Shown here in pieces: positions 1-6,379 of a stretch of DNA of 8,091 nt. Each line of letters starts with the position of its first letter. Position 1 is the first letter of the stretch. Below the pieces are notes generated by a model. The model ran no database searches, was not told the DNA's origin, and worked only from the letters and a program-made list of their open reading frames with translations. Source of the DNA: Mariprofundus sp. Lineage in GTDB: Bacteria > Pseudomonadota > Zetaproteobacteria > Mariprofundales > Mariprofundaceae. Location: assembly GCA_030951065.1 (NCBI GenBank), contig JAUZQH010000157.1, positions 1 to 8,091 of the forward strand, read 5' to 3'. The translations under genes and the position numbers were made by a program.

Positions 1-30
1 ACCCGGCAATACAGCAATTTTGACAGCCAT
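1..30 (-). CDS. leuB: Probable 3-isopropylmalate dehydrogenase, N-terminal fragment (runs off the left edge)
   Basis: Only the first ten codons are in the window, reading MAVKIAVLPG from an ATG at 30-28 on the minus strand. This matches the usual N-terminal beta strand of 3-isopropylmalate dehydrogenases, where KIAVLPG is normally followed by DGIGPE. That enzyme is the NAD-dependent decarboxylating dehydrogenase of leucine biosynthesis. A strong ribosome binding site (37-43) with a 6-nt spacer supports the start. The gene is separated from nrdR by 265 bp containing a repeat element, so it probably has its own promoter, although I see no convincing one. Other members of the isocitrate/isopropylmalate dehydrogenase family share this N-terminus, so the exact substrate is inferred. 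Confidence 0.7.
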   Translation of the reverse strand, partial: MAVKIAVLPG

Positions 31-36
31 GATTTT

Positions 37-43
37 CTCCTTT
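37..43 (-). promoter_or_regulatory. Ribosome binding site of the leuB-like gene
   Basis: The minus strand reads AAAGGAG here, a near-perfect Shine-Dalgarno sequence, six nucleotides before the ATG at 30-28. It fixes the start of the partial gene at the left edge. Confidence 0.85.
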
Positions 44-86
44 GTAACTATTCTGCCCACCGTGTCACATCAATCAGCTTGAGCTA

Positions 87-237
87 AGGAAGCGCTGATG
101 TGTCAGTGCTTCCGTGCAGCCCACGGACGGGCTGCCAAATCAAACACGCAAGTGCTTGATTTGTAAGCAAATACAAAATCGCATTTTTGTATTTGCGGAC
201 TGATTACAGGCAGGATGCCTTTAATCAGCATCTCCCT
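87..237. repeat. 151-bp multi-hairpin repeat, copy 1 (MITE-like)
   Basis: This segment matches 7804-7954 at 147 of 151 positions, same orientation, no gaps (differences at 119, 155, 166 and 190). It is almost entirely made of five adjacent hairpins: A 88-113 (11-bp stem with one G.T, loop TGTG); B 116-135 (7-bp stem, loop ACGGAC); C 137-162 (11-bp stem with one A.C, loop GCAA); D 167-196 (perfect 12-bp stem, loop TCGCAT); E 200-228 (stems CTGATTA/TAATCAG and AGGCA/TGCCT with one mismatch, loop GGA). The ends form imperfect terminal inverted repeats, GGAAGCGCTGAT at 88-99 against GGAGATGCTGAT (reverse complement of 224-235), 9 of 12 identical. CTAA lies directly outside both ends (84-87 and 236-239). 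There is no coding potential. It lies between nrdR and leuB. A non-autonomous transposable element or dispersed palindromic repeat is the best reading; a structured RNA is the alternative. Confidence 0.85.
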
Positions 238-239
238 AA

Positions 240-285
240 GTGAACTGATTTTTGCCAGGATGGCAATAAATCAGCATTTCCCTAA
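240..285. repeat. Extra GGA-loop hairpin unit next to repeat copy 1
   Basis: Positions 245-274 form a 13-bp hairpin (CTGATTT TTGCCA, loop GGA, TGGCAA, bulged T, AAATCAG), followed by CATTTCCCTAA. It is a diverged relative of hairpin E of the neighbouring repeat (200-228, followed by CATCTCCCTAA). The loop and the trailing sequence are conserved, while three stem pairs are changed on both sides so that pairing is kept. The unit ends in CTAA (282-285), the same tetranucleotide found at 84-87 and 236-239. It is missing from the other repeat copy. It begins 22 bp past the nrdR stop, but has no T-run in either direction, so it is not a standard terminator. Confidence 0.7.
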
Positions 286-295
286 ACAGTTGCCA

Positions 296-751
296 CTACT
301 TTTTTCCTACGACCGTTTTTACCGCAGTCAGAAACTCATCCACATCCTTGAATTCGCGATACACCGAGGCAAACCGCACATAAGCCACGCCATCGAGATC
401 TCGCAATTGCTCCATCACAAACTCACCCAGAGCGCCAACGGCAATCTCCGATTTTCCGCTTTCCTGAACTGCGCGCAGAACGGCGTTGATGCCATGCTCC
501 AGCTGATCGGCTGAAACCGGGCGTTTTTCAAGGGCTTTTTGCATACCTGAGCGAATTTTATCGAGATCAAAAGACTGGCGTGTACCGTCCTTTTTAATCA
601 CCAGCGGCAAGCGCAATTCAGCCCGTTCATAGGTTGAGAAACGTTTGCCACAGCCCTCACATTCGCGCCGACGGCGAACCGCAGCACCATCCTCAACGAC
701 CCGGGAATCCACCACGCGGGTATCATCATGGGAACAAAACGGACAATACAT
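296..751 (-). CDS. nrdR: Transcriptional repressor NrdR
   Basis: A 151-residue protein of normal NrdR length. The N-terminus is a zinc ribbon with Cys3, Cys6, Cys31 and Cys34 (CPFC and CEGC) and the conserved VVDSR segment between. From about residue 49 to 139 it has an ATP-cone domain like the one in class I ribonucleotide reductases. NrdR senses ATP/dATP through the cone and represses ribonucleotide reductase operons by binding NrdR boxes. I saw no NrdR box in this window, so the targets lie elsewhere. The start follows the glyA stop by only 22 bp with no good ribosome binding site, so it is probably co-transcribed and perhaps translationally coupled with glyA. That neighbourhood is common in proteobacteria and joins one-carbon/thymidylate supply with dNTP control. 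Confidence 0.97.
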   Translation of the reverse strand: MYCPFCSHDDTRVVDSRVVEDGAAVRRRRECEGCGKRFSTYERAELRLPLVIKKDGTRQSFDLDKIRSGMQKALEKRPVSADQLEHGINAVLRAVQESGKSEIAVGALGEFVMEQLRDLDGVAYVRFASVYREFKDVDEFLTAVKTVVGKK

Positions 752-773
752 CCGGAATCAGCCTTGAAGCAGC

Positions 774-2033
774 TTAACTTTCGTAGACAGGGAAACGACC
801 GGTCAGTTTACGTACTTCATCAGCCACTGCCTGATGAATCCCTTCATCTTCCGGCGCATTCAGAACCTGCAAAATCAGTTCACCAATCAGTTGCGCTTCG
901 GGCTCCTGCATGCCGCGCGCCGTAATCACCGATGCGCCGATACGAATACCGGAGGTAACAAACGGCGATTCCGGATCAAACGGAATGGTGTTCTTGTTGG
1001 TGGTAATGCCGGCTGCTTCCAGCGCCTCTTCGGCCTGTTTGCCGGTAATACCCTGCGGGCGTACATCCACACGGAACATATGACAATCCGTCCCTCCGGA
1101 TACGATGCGCAAGCCGCCTTCGCTCAAAGTCGCAGCCAGCGCGCGTGCATTGGCAATCACCTGTTTCTGATCGGCTCTGAACTGATCACCGAGCGCTTCC
1201 CCAAAAGCAACCGCCTTGGCTGCAATCACATGCATCAGCGGACCGCCCTGAATGCCGGGGAAAATACGGGAATTGATCTTTTTGGCCAGATCATCATCGT
1301 CGGTCAGAATCATGCCACCGCGCGGGCCGCGCAGGGTTTTATGCGTGGTCGTGGTGATCACATGGGCGTGACCAACCGGGCTGGGATATTCACCTGCTGC
1401 AATCAGGCCGGCATAATGCGCCATATCCACCATCAGAATTGCACCGATCGAATCGGCAATTTCGCGCATCCGGGCAAAATCGATTTGCCGTTCATAAGCC
1501 GAAGCGCCGCCAATAATCATTTTCGGGCGCTGTACCTCGGCCATTTTCTGCATCACATCGTAATCGATTAATTCATTGTCCTTACGTACACCGTAAGCCA
1601 CTACCTCATACAAACGTCCTGAGAAATTGACCGGTGAACCATGAGTGAGATGCCCGCCATGTGACAAATCCATGCCCATGATCGTGTCCCCGGGGTTCAG
1701 CACAGCCATATACACAGCCATATTGGCCTGTGAACCGGAATGCGGCTGCACATTGACATGTTTGACGCCGAACAGTTCACGGGCACGATCCTGTGCCAGA
1801 CGTTCCACTGCATCGACATACTCACAACCACCGTAATAGCGGCGACCGGGATATCCTTCGGCATATTTATTGGTCATCACCGAGCCCTGCGCCTGCATGA
1901 CCGCTTTGGACACAATATTTTCACTGGCGATAAGCTCCAGCGTATGTTGCTGACGACCAAGTTCGGCGGCAATGGCATCTTCTACCGCGCTATCGGCAAG
2001 CGGGGCATTAAAAAACTGACTGCGATCAGACAT
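774..2033 (-). CDS. glyA: Serine hydroxymethyltransferase
   Basis: A 419-residue PLP-dependent enzyme, close to the usual length (E. coli about 417), that interconverts serine and glycine while charging tetrahydrofolate with a one-carbon unit in the cytosol. Visible hallmarks are LELIASEN (32-39), [13 protein letters not shown] (57-69), HSGSQAN (98-104), Asp203 in MVDMAH (PLP ring nitrogen contact) and the Schiff-base Lys232 in [13 protein letters not shown]. The start at 2033 (MSDRSQFF) is chosen because AGGAG lies five nucleotides upstream. An in-frame ATG at 2087 would add 18 residues that the family lacks and that overlap a terminator-like hairpin. A predicted promoter (2117-2145) and hairpin precede the gene, and nrdR follows 22 bp after. 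No unusual residues were noticed. Confidence 0.97.
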   Translation of the reverse strand: MSDRSQFFNAPLADSAVEDAIAAELGRQQHTLELIASENIVSKAVMQAQGSVMTNKYAEGYPGRRYYGGCEYVDAVERLAQDRARELFGVKHVNVQPHSGSQANMAVYMAVLNPGDTIMGMDLSHGGHLTHGSPVNFSGRLYEVVAYGVRKDNELIDYDVMQKMAEVQRPKMIIGGASAYERQIDFARMREIADSIGAILMVDMAHYAGLIAAGEYPSPVGHAHVITTTTHKTLRGPRGGMILTDDDDLAKKINSRIFPGIQGGPLMHVIAAKAVAFGEALGDQFRADQKQVIANARALAATLSEGGLRIVSGGTDCHMFRVDVRPQGITGKQAEEALEAAGITTNKNTIPFDPESPFVTSGIRIGASVITARGMQEPEAQLIGELILQVLNAPEDEGIHQAVADEVRKLTGRFPVYES

Positions 2034-2037
2034 GAAA

Positions 2038-2043
2038 TCTCCT
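2038..2043 (-). promoter_or_regulatory. Ribosome binding site of glyA
   Basis: The minus strand reads AGGAGA a few nucleotides before the ATG at 2033-2031. It decides between this start and the in-frame ATG at 2087. It lies about ten bases after the T-run of the upstream hairpin. Confidence 0.8.
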
Positions 2044-2053
2044 GAAAATAGAT

Positions 2054-2099
2054 AAAAAAGTTCTGGTTCTATGCGGCATCCGGCCACAACTTCAGAACC
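2054..2099 (-). terminator. Terminator-like hairpin with T6 tract upstream of glyA (terminator or attenuator)
   Basis: On the minus strand an outer stem GTTCTG (2093-2098)/CAGAAC (2060-2065) encloses an inner stem TGTGGC (2083-2088)/GCCGCA (2072-2077, one G.T pair) with a 5-nt loop, and TTTTTT (2054-2059) follows at once. The 5' arm GGTTCT can instead pair with AGAACC (2065-2070), giving a second register that moves the stem away from the T-run. It could end the mutL-miaA-hflX transcript about 75 bp past the hflX stop. Because it sits just before the glyA ribosome binding site and after the best promoter candidate, it could also be a glyA attenuator. Confidence 0.5.
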
Positions 2100-2116
2100 A
2101 ATAAACTGAGCTGCGT

Positions 2117-2145
2117 ATTATGTCGAACTGAAGTCTTGCCGTCAT
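2117..2145 (-). promoter_or_regulatory. Predicted sigma70-type promoter for glyA-nrdR
   Basis: On the minus strand, ATGACG (2140-2145, 4 of 6 to TTGACA) is followed after 17 bp by CATAAT (2117-2122, 5 of 6 to TATAAT). Transcription would start near 2110 and give a leader of about 77 nt that holds the terminator-like hairpin. Inferred from consensus only. Confidence 0.45.
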
Positions 2146-2172
2146 CAGCCGGTTTTACCCCGTAACAATTAT

Positions 2173-3477
2173 TCAGCGACTCAGCACATGCAAACCGGAT
2201 TGTATCTCGAAACGGTCGGCGTCGGCAGGATTCAGTCGCACCACCAGATCAACAACATCATCGCCAACGCTTTTACTGAGCACTGATCCATGCTGGTAAC
2301 AAAATGCCAGCGCCCTGCCGTCGGAAATATCCAGCCTGAGGTGCAACTCATGCATCTCCTGGCACAGCCAGTCGGTCAGTAACTCGATCAACTCCTCCAT
2401 GCCTTCACCTGTTGCGGCCGAAATCGCCACACGGCTACCGGCAATCGTTTCAGCCCGATAACTCTCCAGCTCCGGTGCCAGATCTTTTTTATTCAACACT
2501 TCAACAATCGGCGGTGAAAAATCGCCCACCAGCCCCAGCTGCTCCAGCGTTTCATGCACCACTTTGGCCTGCTCTGCTTTCATCGGGTCGGAGGCATCAC
2601 GCACATGCAGAATTAAATCCGCTTCGATCACCTCTTCGAGTGTGGCCTTGAATGCATCGACCAGCTCGTGCGGCAATTCCTGCACAAACCCCACCGTGTC
2701 AGATAACATCAGCCGTAAATGATCGCCGATCTCCAATAATCGCAGCGTCGGATCCAGCGTGGCAAACAACTGATCGGCCACATAAACACCGGATTGGGTC
2801 AATCGATTGAACAGGGTGGATTTGCCGGCATTGGTATATCCAACCAGTGCGACCGTAGGCAGATCTTTCTTTTTCCGCCCGGCCCGCTGGGTCGCCCGCA
2901 TGCGTTTGATTTTTTCCAGATCTTTTTCGAGCGATATGATTTTATCGCGAATCATACGCCGGTCCAGCTCGATCTGGCGCTCACCCGGCCCCCCCATCAG
3001 GCCAACACCGCCGCGCTGACGCTCCAGATGCGTCCAGCTGCGAACCAGCCGACCCATCTGATAATTCAGGCTGGCCAGCTCAACCTGCAATATCCCTTCG
3101 CGAGTTCGTGCTCTGGCTGCAAAAATTTCCAGAATCAGACCGGTCCGATCCACCACTTTGGCATCCCAGGCTGTTTCCAGATTGCTCTGTTGCACAGGCG
3201 TCAGCGGATGATCGACAAACACCACTTTCGCCTCATGTGCTTCAACCCGCAGACGCACATCCTCGACCTTTCCAGAGCCAAACAGTGTGGCAGAAATAAT
3301 CTTGCGCACATTCACCCGCACCGAATCAACCAGTTCACAGCCACTGGAATCCACCAGCAAATCAAACTCTTCCGCCCGCGCTTTCCAGGCATAAGCACCC
3401 AATTGCTTCGTCGGGAATTCAGGATGCACGCTAATGGCGATATCCTTCTCGATGGCTACATCGTATGTTTCACCCAT
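2173..3477 (-). CDS. hflX: GTPase HflX
   Basis: A 434-residue Obg/TRAFAC-class GTPase. The N-terminal HflX domain (about 20-160) ends in the diagnostic GGPGERQIELDRR (162-174), followed by a basic coiled-coil linker (175-205). The G domain has G1 GYTNAGKS (213-220), ATLDPT (239-244), G3 DTVGF (260-264), G4 NKKD (329-332) and G5 SA (353-354). HflX binds the 50S subunit and splits stalled 70S ribosomes after heat or antibiotic stress. The ATG at 3477 overlaps the end of miaA by 8 bp, with GGAG ten nucleotides upstream inside miaA, so translation is probably coupled. In gammaproteobacteria hfq normally separates miaA and hflX; here nothing does. All nucleotide-binding motifs look intact. Confidence 0.96.
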   Translation of the reverse strand: MGETYDVAIEKDIAISVHPEFPTKQLGAYAWKARAEEFDLLVDSSGCELVDSVRVNVRKIISATLFGSGKVEDVRLRVEAHEAKVVFVDHPLTPVQQSNLETAWDAKVVDRTGLILEIFAARARTREGILQVELASLNYQMGRLVRSWTHLERQRGGVGLMGGPGERQIELDRRMIRDKIISLEKDLEKIKRMRATQRAGRKKKDLPTVALVGYTNAGKSTLFNRLTQSGVYVADQLFATLDPTLRLLEIGDHLRLMLSDTVGFVQELPHELVDAFKATLEEVIEADLILHVRDASDPMKAEQAKVVHETLEQLGLVGDFSPPIVEVLNKKDLAPELESYRAETIAGSRVAISAATGEGMEELIELLTDWLCQEMHELHLRLDISDGRALAFCYQHGSVLSKSVGDDVVDLVVRLNPADADRFEIQSGLHVLSR

Positions 3478-4378
3478 ACATCAGTTTCTCCAATGTTTCA
3501 CTATCACCATGCACCGCATCCGGTGTCTGGTTATGAAACCAGGTAACCTGACGCTTGGCATATCGACGTGTGGCTGTAATACCATCGTTTACAGCCTGTT
3601 CCAGCACAATCCTTCCGTGCAGAAAATCCAGCAACTGTCGATAACCTACCGCCCGCAACGCCGGATGCGAATCCGGCAGCTTCTGTTCATCCAGCCAGCG
3701 TACTTCATCCAGCCAGCCGTCTTTCATCATGGCATGAAAACGATCTGCCAGCCGTTGCCTGAGAATCCCACGCTCTACATCCAGCACAAAAACCGGGCAA
3801 TCAATCGGAACGGCTTCGCTATCCCGTTGCTGCCATGCACTCAATGTTTTACCGGTACTTTCATATACACACAGCGCTCGCATAATCCGCTGCGTATCCC
3901 CCGCTTTCAGACGCAAGGCCATATCCGGGTCTTTGTGTTGCAGTAACTGATACAGGGCAGACGTGCCTGCTTCTTTCTGCAAGGTTTCAAACCGTTGTCG
4001 CACCTGCGGTTTTTCTGTCGGTATATCTGCAAAGCCCTCAACCAGCGCACGTAAATACAAACCGGTACCACCGACAATCAGAGGAATTCGCCCCTGTTCA
4101 TTTTCCTGCTCAATCACGACCCGTGCCTCTTTGGCCCAGCGCGCTGCCGAATACATATCCGGCAAATCACAGCAATCAACCATAAAATGCGGCACCTCAG
4201 CGCGTTCTGCACCGGTGGGCTTTGCCGTGCCGATATTCAGTCCACGATACAGCTGCATCGAATCGCAGCAGATGATACTGGTGTTGGCTGCCTGCGCGAC
4301 CCGCATGGCCAGTGCCGACTTGCCGGTACCGGTTGCTCCCATCAGTGCAACCGCCTTCAAACTAGTCTTTTCGCCCAA
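3470..4378 (-). CDS. miaA: tRNA dimethylallyltransferase
   Basis: MiaA transfers dimethylallyl from DMAPP to N6 of A37 in tRNAs reading codons that start with U. From the chosen start it has 302 residues, with the P-loop GATGTGKS (14-21), the catalytic-region CDSMQLYRGLNIGTAKP (38-54), GGTGLYLRAL (103-112), the arginine-rich DTQRIMRAL (161-169) and the C-terminal RYAKRQVTWF (272-281). I favour a TTG start at 4378: GGAG lies seven nucleotides upstream and the P-loop then sits where the family has it. An ATG at 4414 would give 314 residues but has no ribosome binding site, and the added residues are an out-of-frame reading of mutL. Longer in-frame extensions run deep into mutL and are unlikely. 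It overlaps mutL by 17 bp and hflX by 8 bp, indicating one transcript. Confidence 0.95.
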   Translation of the reverse strand: MGEKTSLKAVALMGATGTGKSALAMRVAQAANTSIICCDSMQLYRGLNIGTAKPTGAERAEVPHFMVDCCDLPDMYSAARWAKEARVVIEQENEQGRIPLIVGGTGLYLRALVEGFADIPTEKPQVRQRFETLQKEAGTSALYQLLQHKDPDMALRLKAGDTQRIMRALCVYESTGKTLSAWQQRDSEAVPIDCPVFVLDVERGILRQRLADRFHAMMKDGWLDEVRWLDEQKLPDSHPALRAVGYRQLLDFLHGRIVLEQAVNDGITATRRYAKRQVTWFHNQTPDAVHGDSETLEKLMYG

Positions 4379-6200
4379 AGAGGCGCTCCAGATCGTGCAG
4401 TGAAAGAGAGACATAGGTCGGGCGACCATGATTGCACTGGGCAATATTCGGTGTGGATTCCATGGCTCGAAGCAATGATTCCTGTTCTTCATGTGATAAA
4501 AGGCGACCCGACTTGATCGAACCCTTGCAGGCACGATTACCCAGCCAGCGTTCGAGAATACGCGCCTGTCCGCTGCTGCCTGCTTCTGCATCGACGCCAG
4601 TCAACTGACACGTCGAAACCAGTTCCGCGACCAGTTCCTGTACCGGTTCTGCCGATAACATCGCCGGTACCGAACGGATCAGGAACAGTTCATCACCTGC
4701 AATATCGATCTCCACCCCGAACACCGCCAATGTTTCAACATGATCATGCAACCATGCTGCGGTTTCGCCATCCAGTTTCAGTTCAACCGGCGCAAGCAGC
4801 ATCTGTTTCGCCACCGATTGCCCGGACAGTTGTTTTTTCAGCTTTTCATAGGTCATGCGTTCGTGAGCCGCATGCTGATCGACCAGGATCACACCGTTGT
4901 CGGTCTGAGCCAGAATATAACAGCGATGAATCTGGGCAAGCGGCCGCCCCAGATCAATCGCGTCCCCCACCTGATAGCTGTGTTCAGGCTCCCCTGTAGC
5001 CGGTGAAGAAAATAAAATCCGTTGTAAATCAGCAGGTATCGATGCCGACCGGCCTGATGATTGGCCGCTGCCGGAAGTAAACCGCGGCATGGCATCAGAG
5101 CCCGGAGTACTCGCCTGCCCCGCTGCAGCATGTTGATATGAAGCAGGCATGCCGCGCTGCATCGACCCCATGGCCTGAGCTGTAGTCGTGGACGATACCG
5201 ATTGCCCCATACGTTCAATACCTGCCCGGATACAGGCCACTACCCCGGCCCGTACCGTTTGCGGCGACCTGAAACGAACCTCGCGTTTGGCCGGATGCAC
5301 ATTGACATCCACATCAGCCGGATCAATTTCGATTTTCACCAGTGCTACCGGATAACGATCATGGAACATCACATCGCGGTAGCCGGCACGCATGGCTGCA
5401 ATCAATTGTTTATCCCGGATCACACGCCCGTTGACCAGAAATATCATTCTGGTGGAATCACGATGGTGAAACGTCGGTAATCCCAGACGGGCCGAAATCT
5501 GTATCCCCTCGTGCTCAATGGATATTTCGACACTGTTGTCAGCAAAGTCTTTACCCATAATGGCCAGCAGACGGGCTCTCTCATCCTGAACCGGAAAATC
5601 AAATCGCTTGCGTCCGTCCAGCTCCAGCAGCATTGCAACTGCAGGATTGGCCAGTGCCAGTGTACGAACCACCTCAACGATGGCCGCCTCTTCGGTTTTA
5701 TCCGTGCGCATAAAATTCAGCCGGGCCGGTGTATTCAGGAACAGATCGAGCACCTCGATGCGCGTGCCCCGCCTCGGCGCTGCCGGACGTATTTCCTGGC
5801 CGGAACCGCCATCGACCCGTACTTCGATCCCTTCCGTACTGCCTGCCAGCGCTGTCTGCATACGAAAGCGCGACACCGATGCAATCGCAGGCAAGGCCTC
5901 ACCCCTGAAGCCATGGGATGCAATGCGGTGCAGATCATCAGAGGTTTCGATTTTGCTGGTCGCATGGCGTTGTAGTGCCAGTTCGGCATCGTCAGCCGAC
6001 ATGCCGCAACCGTTATCCTCGATAACAATCCCCTTCTTGCCTGCACCGGTGATGCGAATACTGACCTGAGTCGCACCGGCATCCAGCGCATTTTCCATCA
6101 GTTCTTTCACGGCAGAGGCCGGCCGTTCGACCACCTCGCCGGCAGCAATCTGGTTGGCCACCTGCGGCGGCAGAATATGGATCAGCTGTCCGGACAGCAC
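4362..6200 (-). CDS. mutL: DNA mismatch repair protein MutL
   Basis: MutL links MutS mismatch recognition to strand incision. With a GTG start at 6200 it has 612 residues. The N-terminal GHKL ATPase shows ANQIAAGEVVERPAS (15-29), Glu36-Asn37 in ENALDAGA, EDNGCGM (61-67), SHGFRGEAL (95-103) and GTRIEV (145-150). A low-complexity Ser/Gly/Ala/Gln linker spans about 331-395. The C-terminal dimerisation domain carries the metal-binding endonuclease motif DQHA(X)2E(X)4E (441-452), ACKGSIKSG (558-566) and QCNHGRPTY (588-596), so it is predicted to be a nicking MutL of the MutH-independent type. The start is uncertain: homologs begin only a few residues before LPPQVANQ, no ATG is there, and the nearest in-frame ATG (6308) would add 36 unrelated residues. 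GTG at 6200 is the closest usable codon, with a weak ribosome binding site. Confidence 0.96.
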   Translation of the reverse strand: MLSGQLIHILPPQVANQIAAGEVVERPASAVKELMENALDAGATQVSIRITGAGKKGIVIEDNGCGMSADDAELALQRHATSKIETSDDLHRIASHGFRGEALPAIASVSRFRMQTALAGSTEGIEVRVDGGSGQEIRPAAPRRGTRIEVLDLFLNTPARLNFMRTDKTEEAAIVEVVRTLALANPAVAMLLELDGRKRFDFPVQDERARLLAIMGKDFADNSVEISIEHEGIQISARLGLPTFHHRDSTRMIFLVNGRVIRDKQLIAAMRAGYRDVMFHDRYPVALVKIEIDPADVDVNVHPAKREVRFRSPQTVRAGVVACIRAGIERMGQSVSSTTTAQAMGSMQRGMPASYQHAAAGQASTPGSDAMPRFTSGSGQSSGRSASIPADLQRILFSSPATGEPEHSYQVGDAIDLGRPLAQIHRCYILAQTDNGVILVDQHAAHERMTYEKLKKQLSGQSVAKQMLLAPVELKLDGETAAWLHDHVETLAVFGVEIDIAGDELFLIRSVPAMLSAEPVQELVAELVSTCQLTGVDAEAGSSGQARILERWLGNRACKGSIKSGRLLSHEEQESLLRAMESTPNIAQCNHGRPTYVSLSLHDLERLFGRKD

Positions 6201-6379
6201 AGTCAGACCCGTAAAAAAAGGGGAAGAGAAATAATCGAACTCCTTACATGAAAAGTCGGCCAAATCTGCTTGCTTTATGGTCAACAATCCACCCTTGCAA
6301 TACCTCACATTTGCAACAATTCAGTTTGCAGCTGTCTCCGGAGCCGCTAAAGTGTGTCATTGCCACCCGGAGAAAAACA

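Noticed and set aside
245..274. Intrinsic terminator of nrdR
   Set aside because: The hairpin is strong but no T-run follows on the minus strand, so it is treated as part of the repeat family.
87..286. CRISPR array or integron attC site
   Set aside because: Hairpins differ from each other, there are no equal-length spacers, no cas or integrase genes, and no attC core sites.
215..514. Plus-strand frame starting MPLISISL, and a similar one inside 7815-8009
   Set aside because: The shared peptide comes only from the 151-bp repeat; the rest is antisense to nrdR or unrelated intergenic sequence.
834..1571. Long open plus-strand frame (245 codons) opposite glyA
   Set aside because: It is a mirror of the glyA reading frame: no ribosome binding site, odd composition rich in Arg, His and Asn, and glyA is unambiguous.
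2034..2087. Upstream start for glyA at 2087
   Set aside because: It adds 18 residues foreign to the family, has no ribosome binding site, and overlaps the terminator-like hairpin; 2033 has a good site.
2034..2110. Glycine riboswitch upstream of glyA
   Set aside because: The leader is too short and shows one terminator-like hairpin, not the conserved glycine aptamer core.
2794..3546. Long open plus-strand frame (250 codons) opposite hflX
   Set aside because: Antisense shadow of a clearly coding gene, no recognisable domain and no translation signals.
4415..4591. Extended miaA start at 4591
   Set aside because: The extra residues are an out-of-frame reading of mutL and push the P-loop far from the N-terminus.
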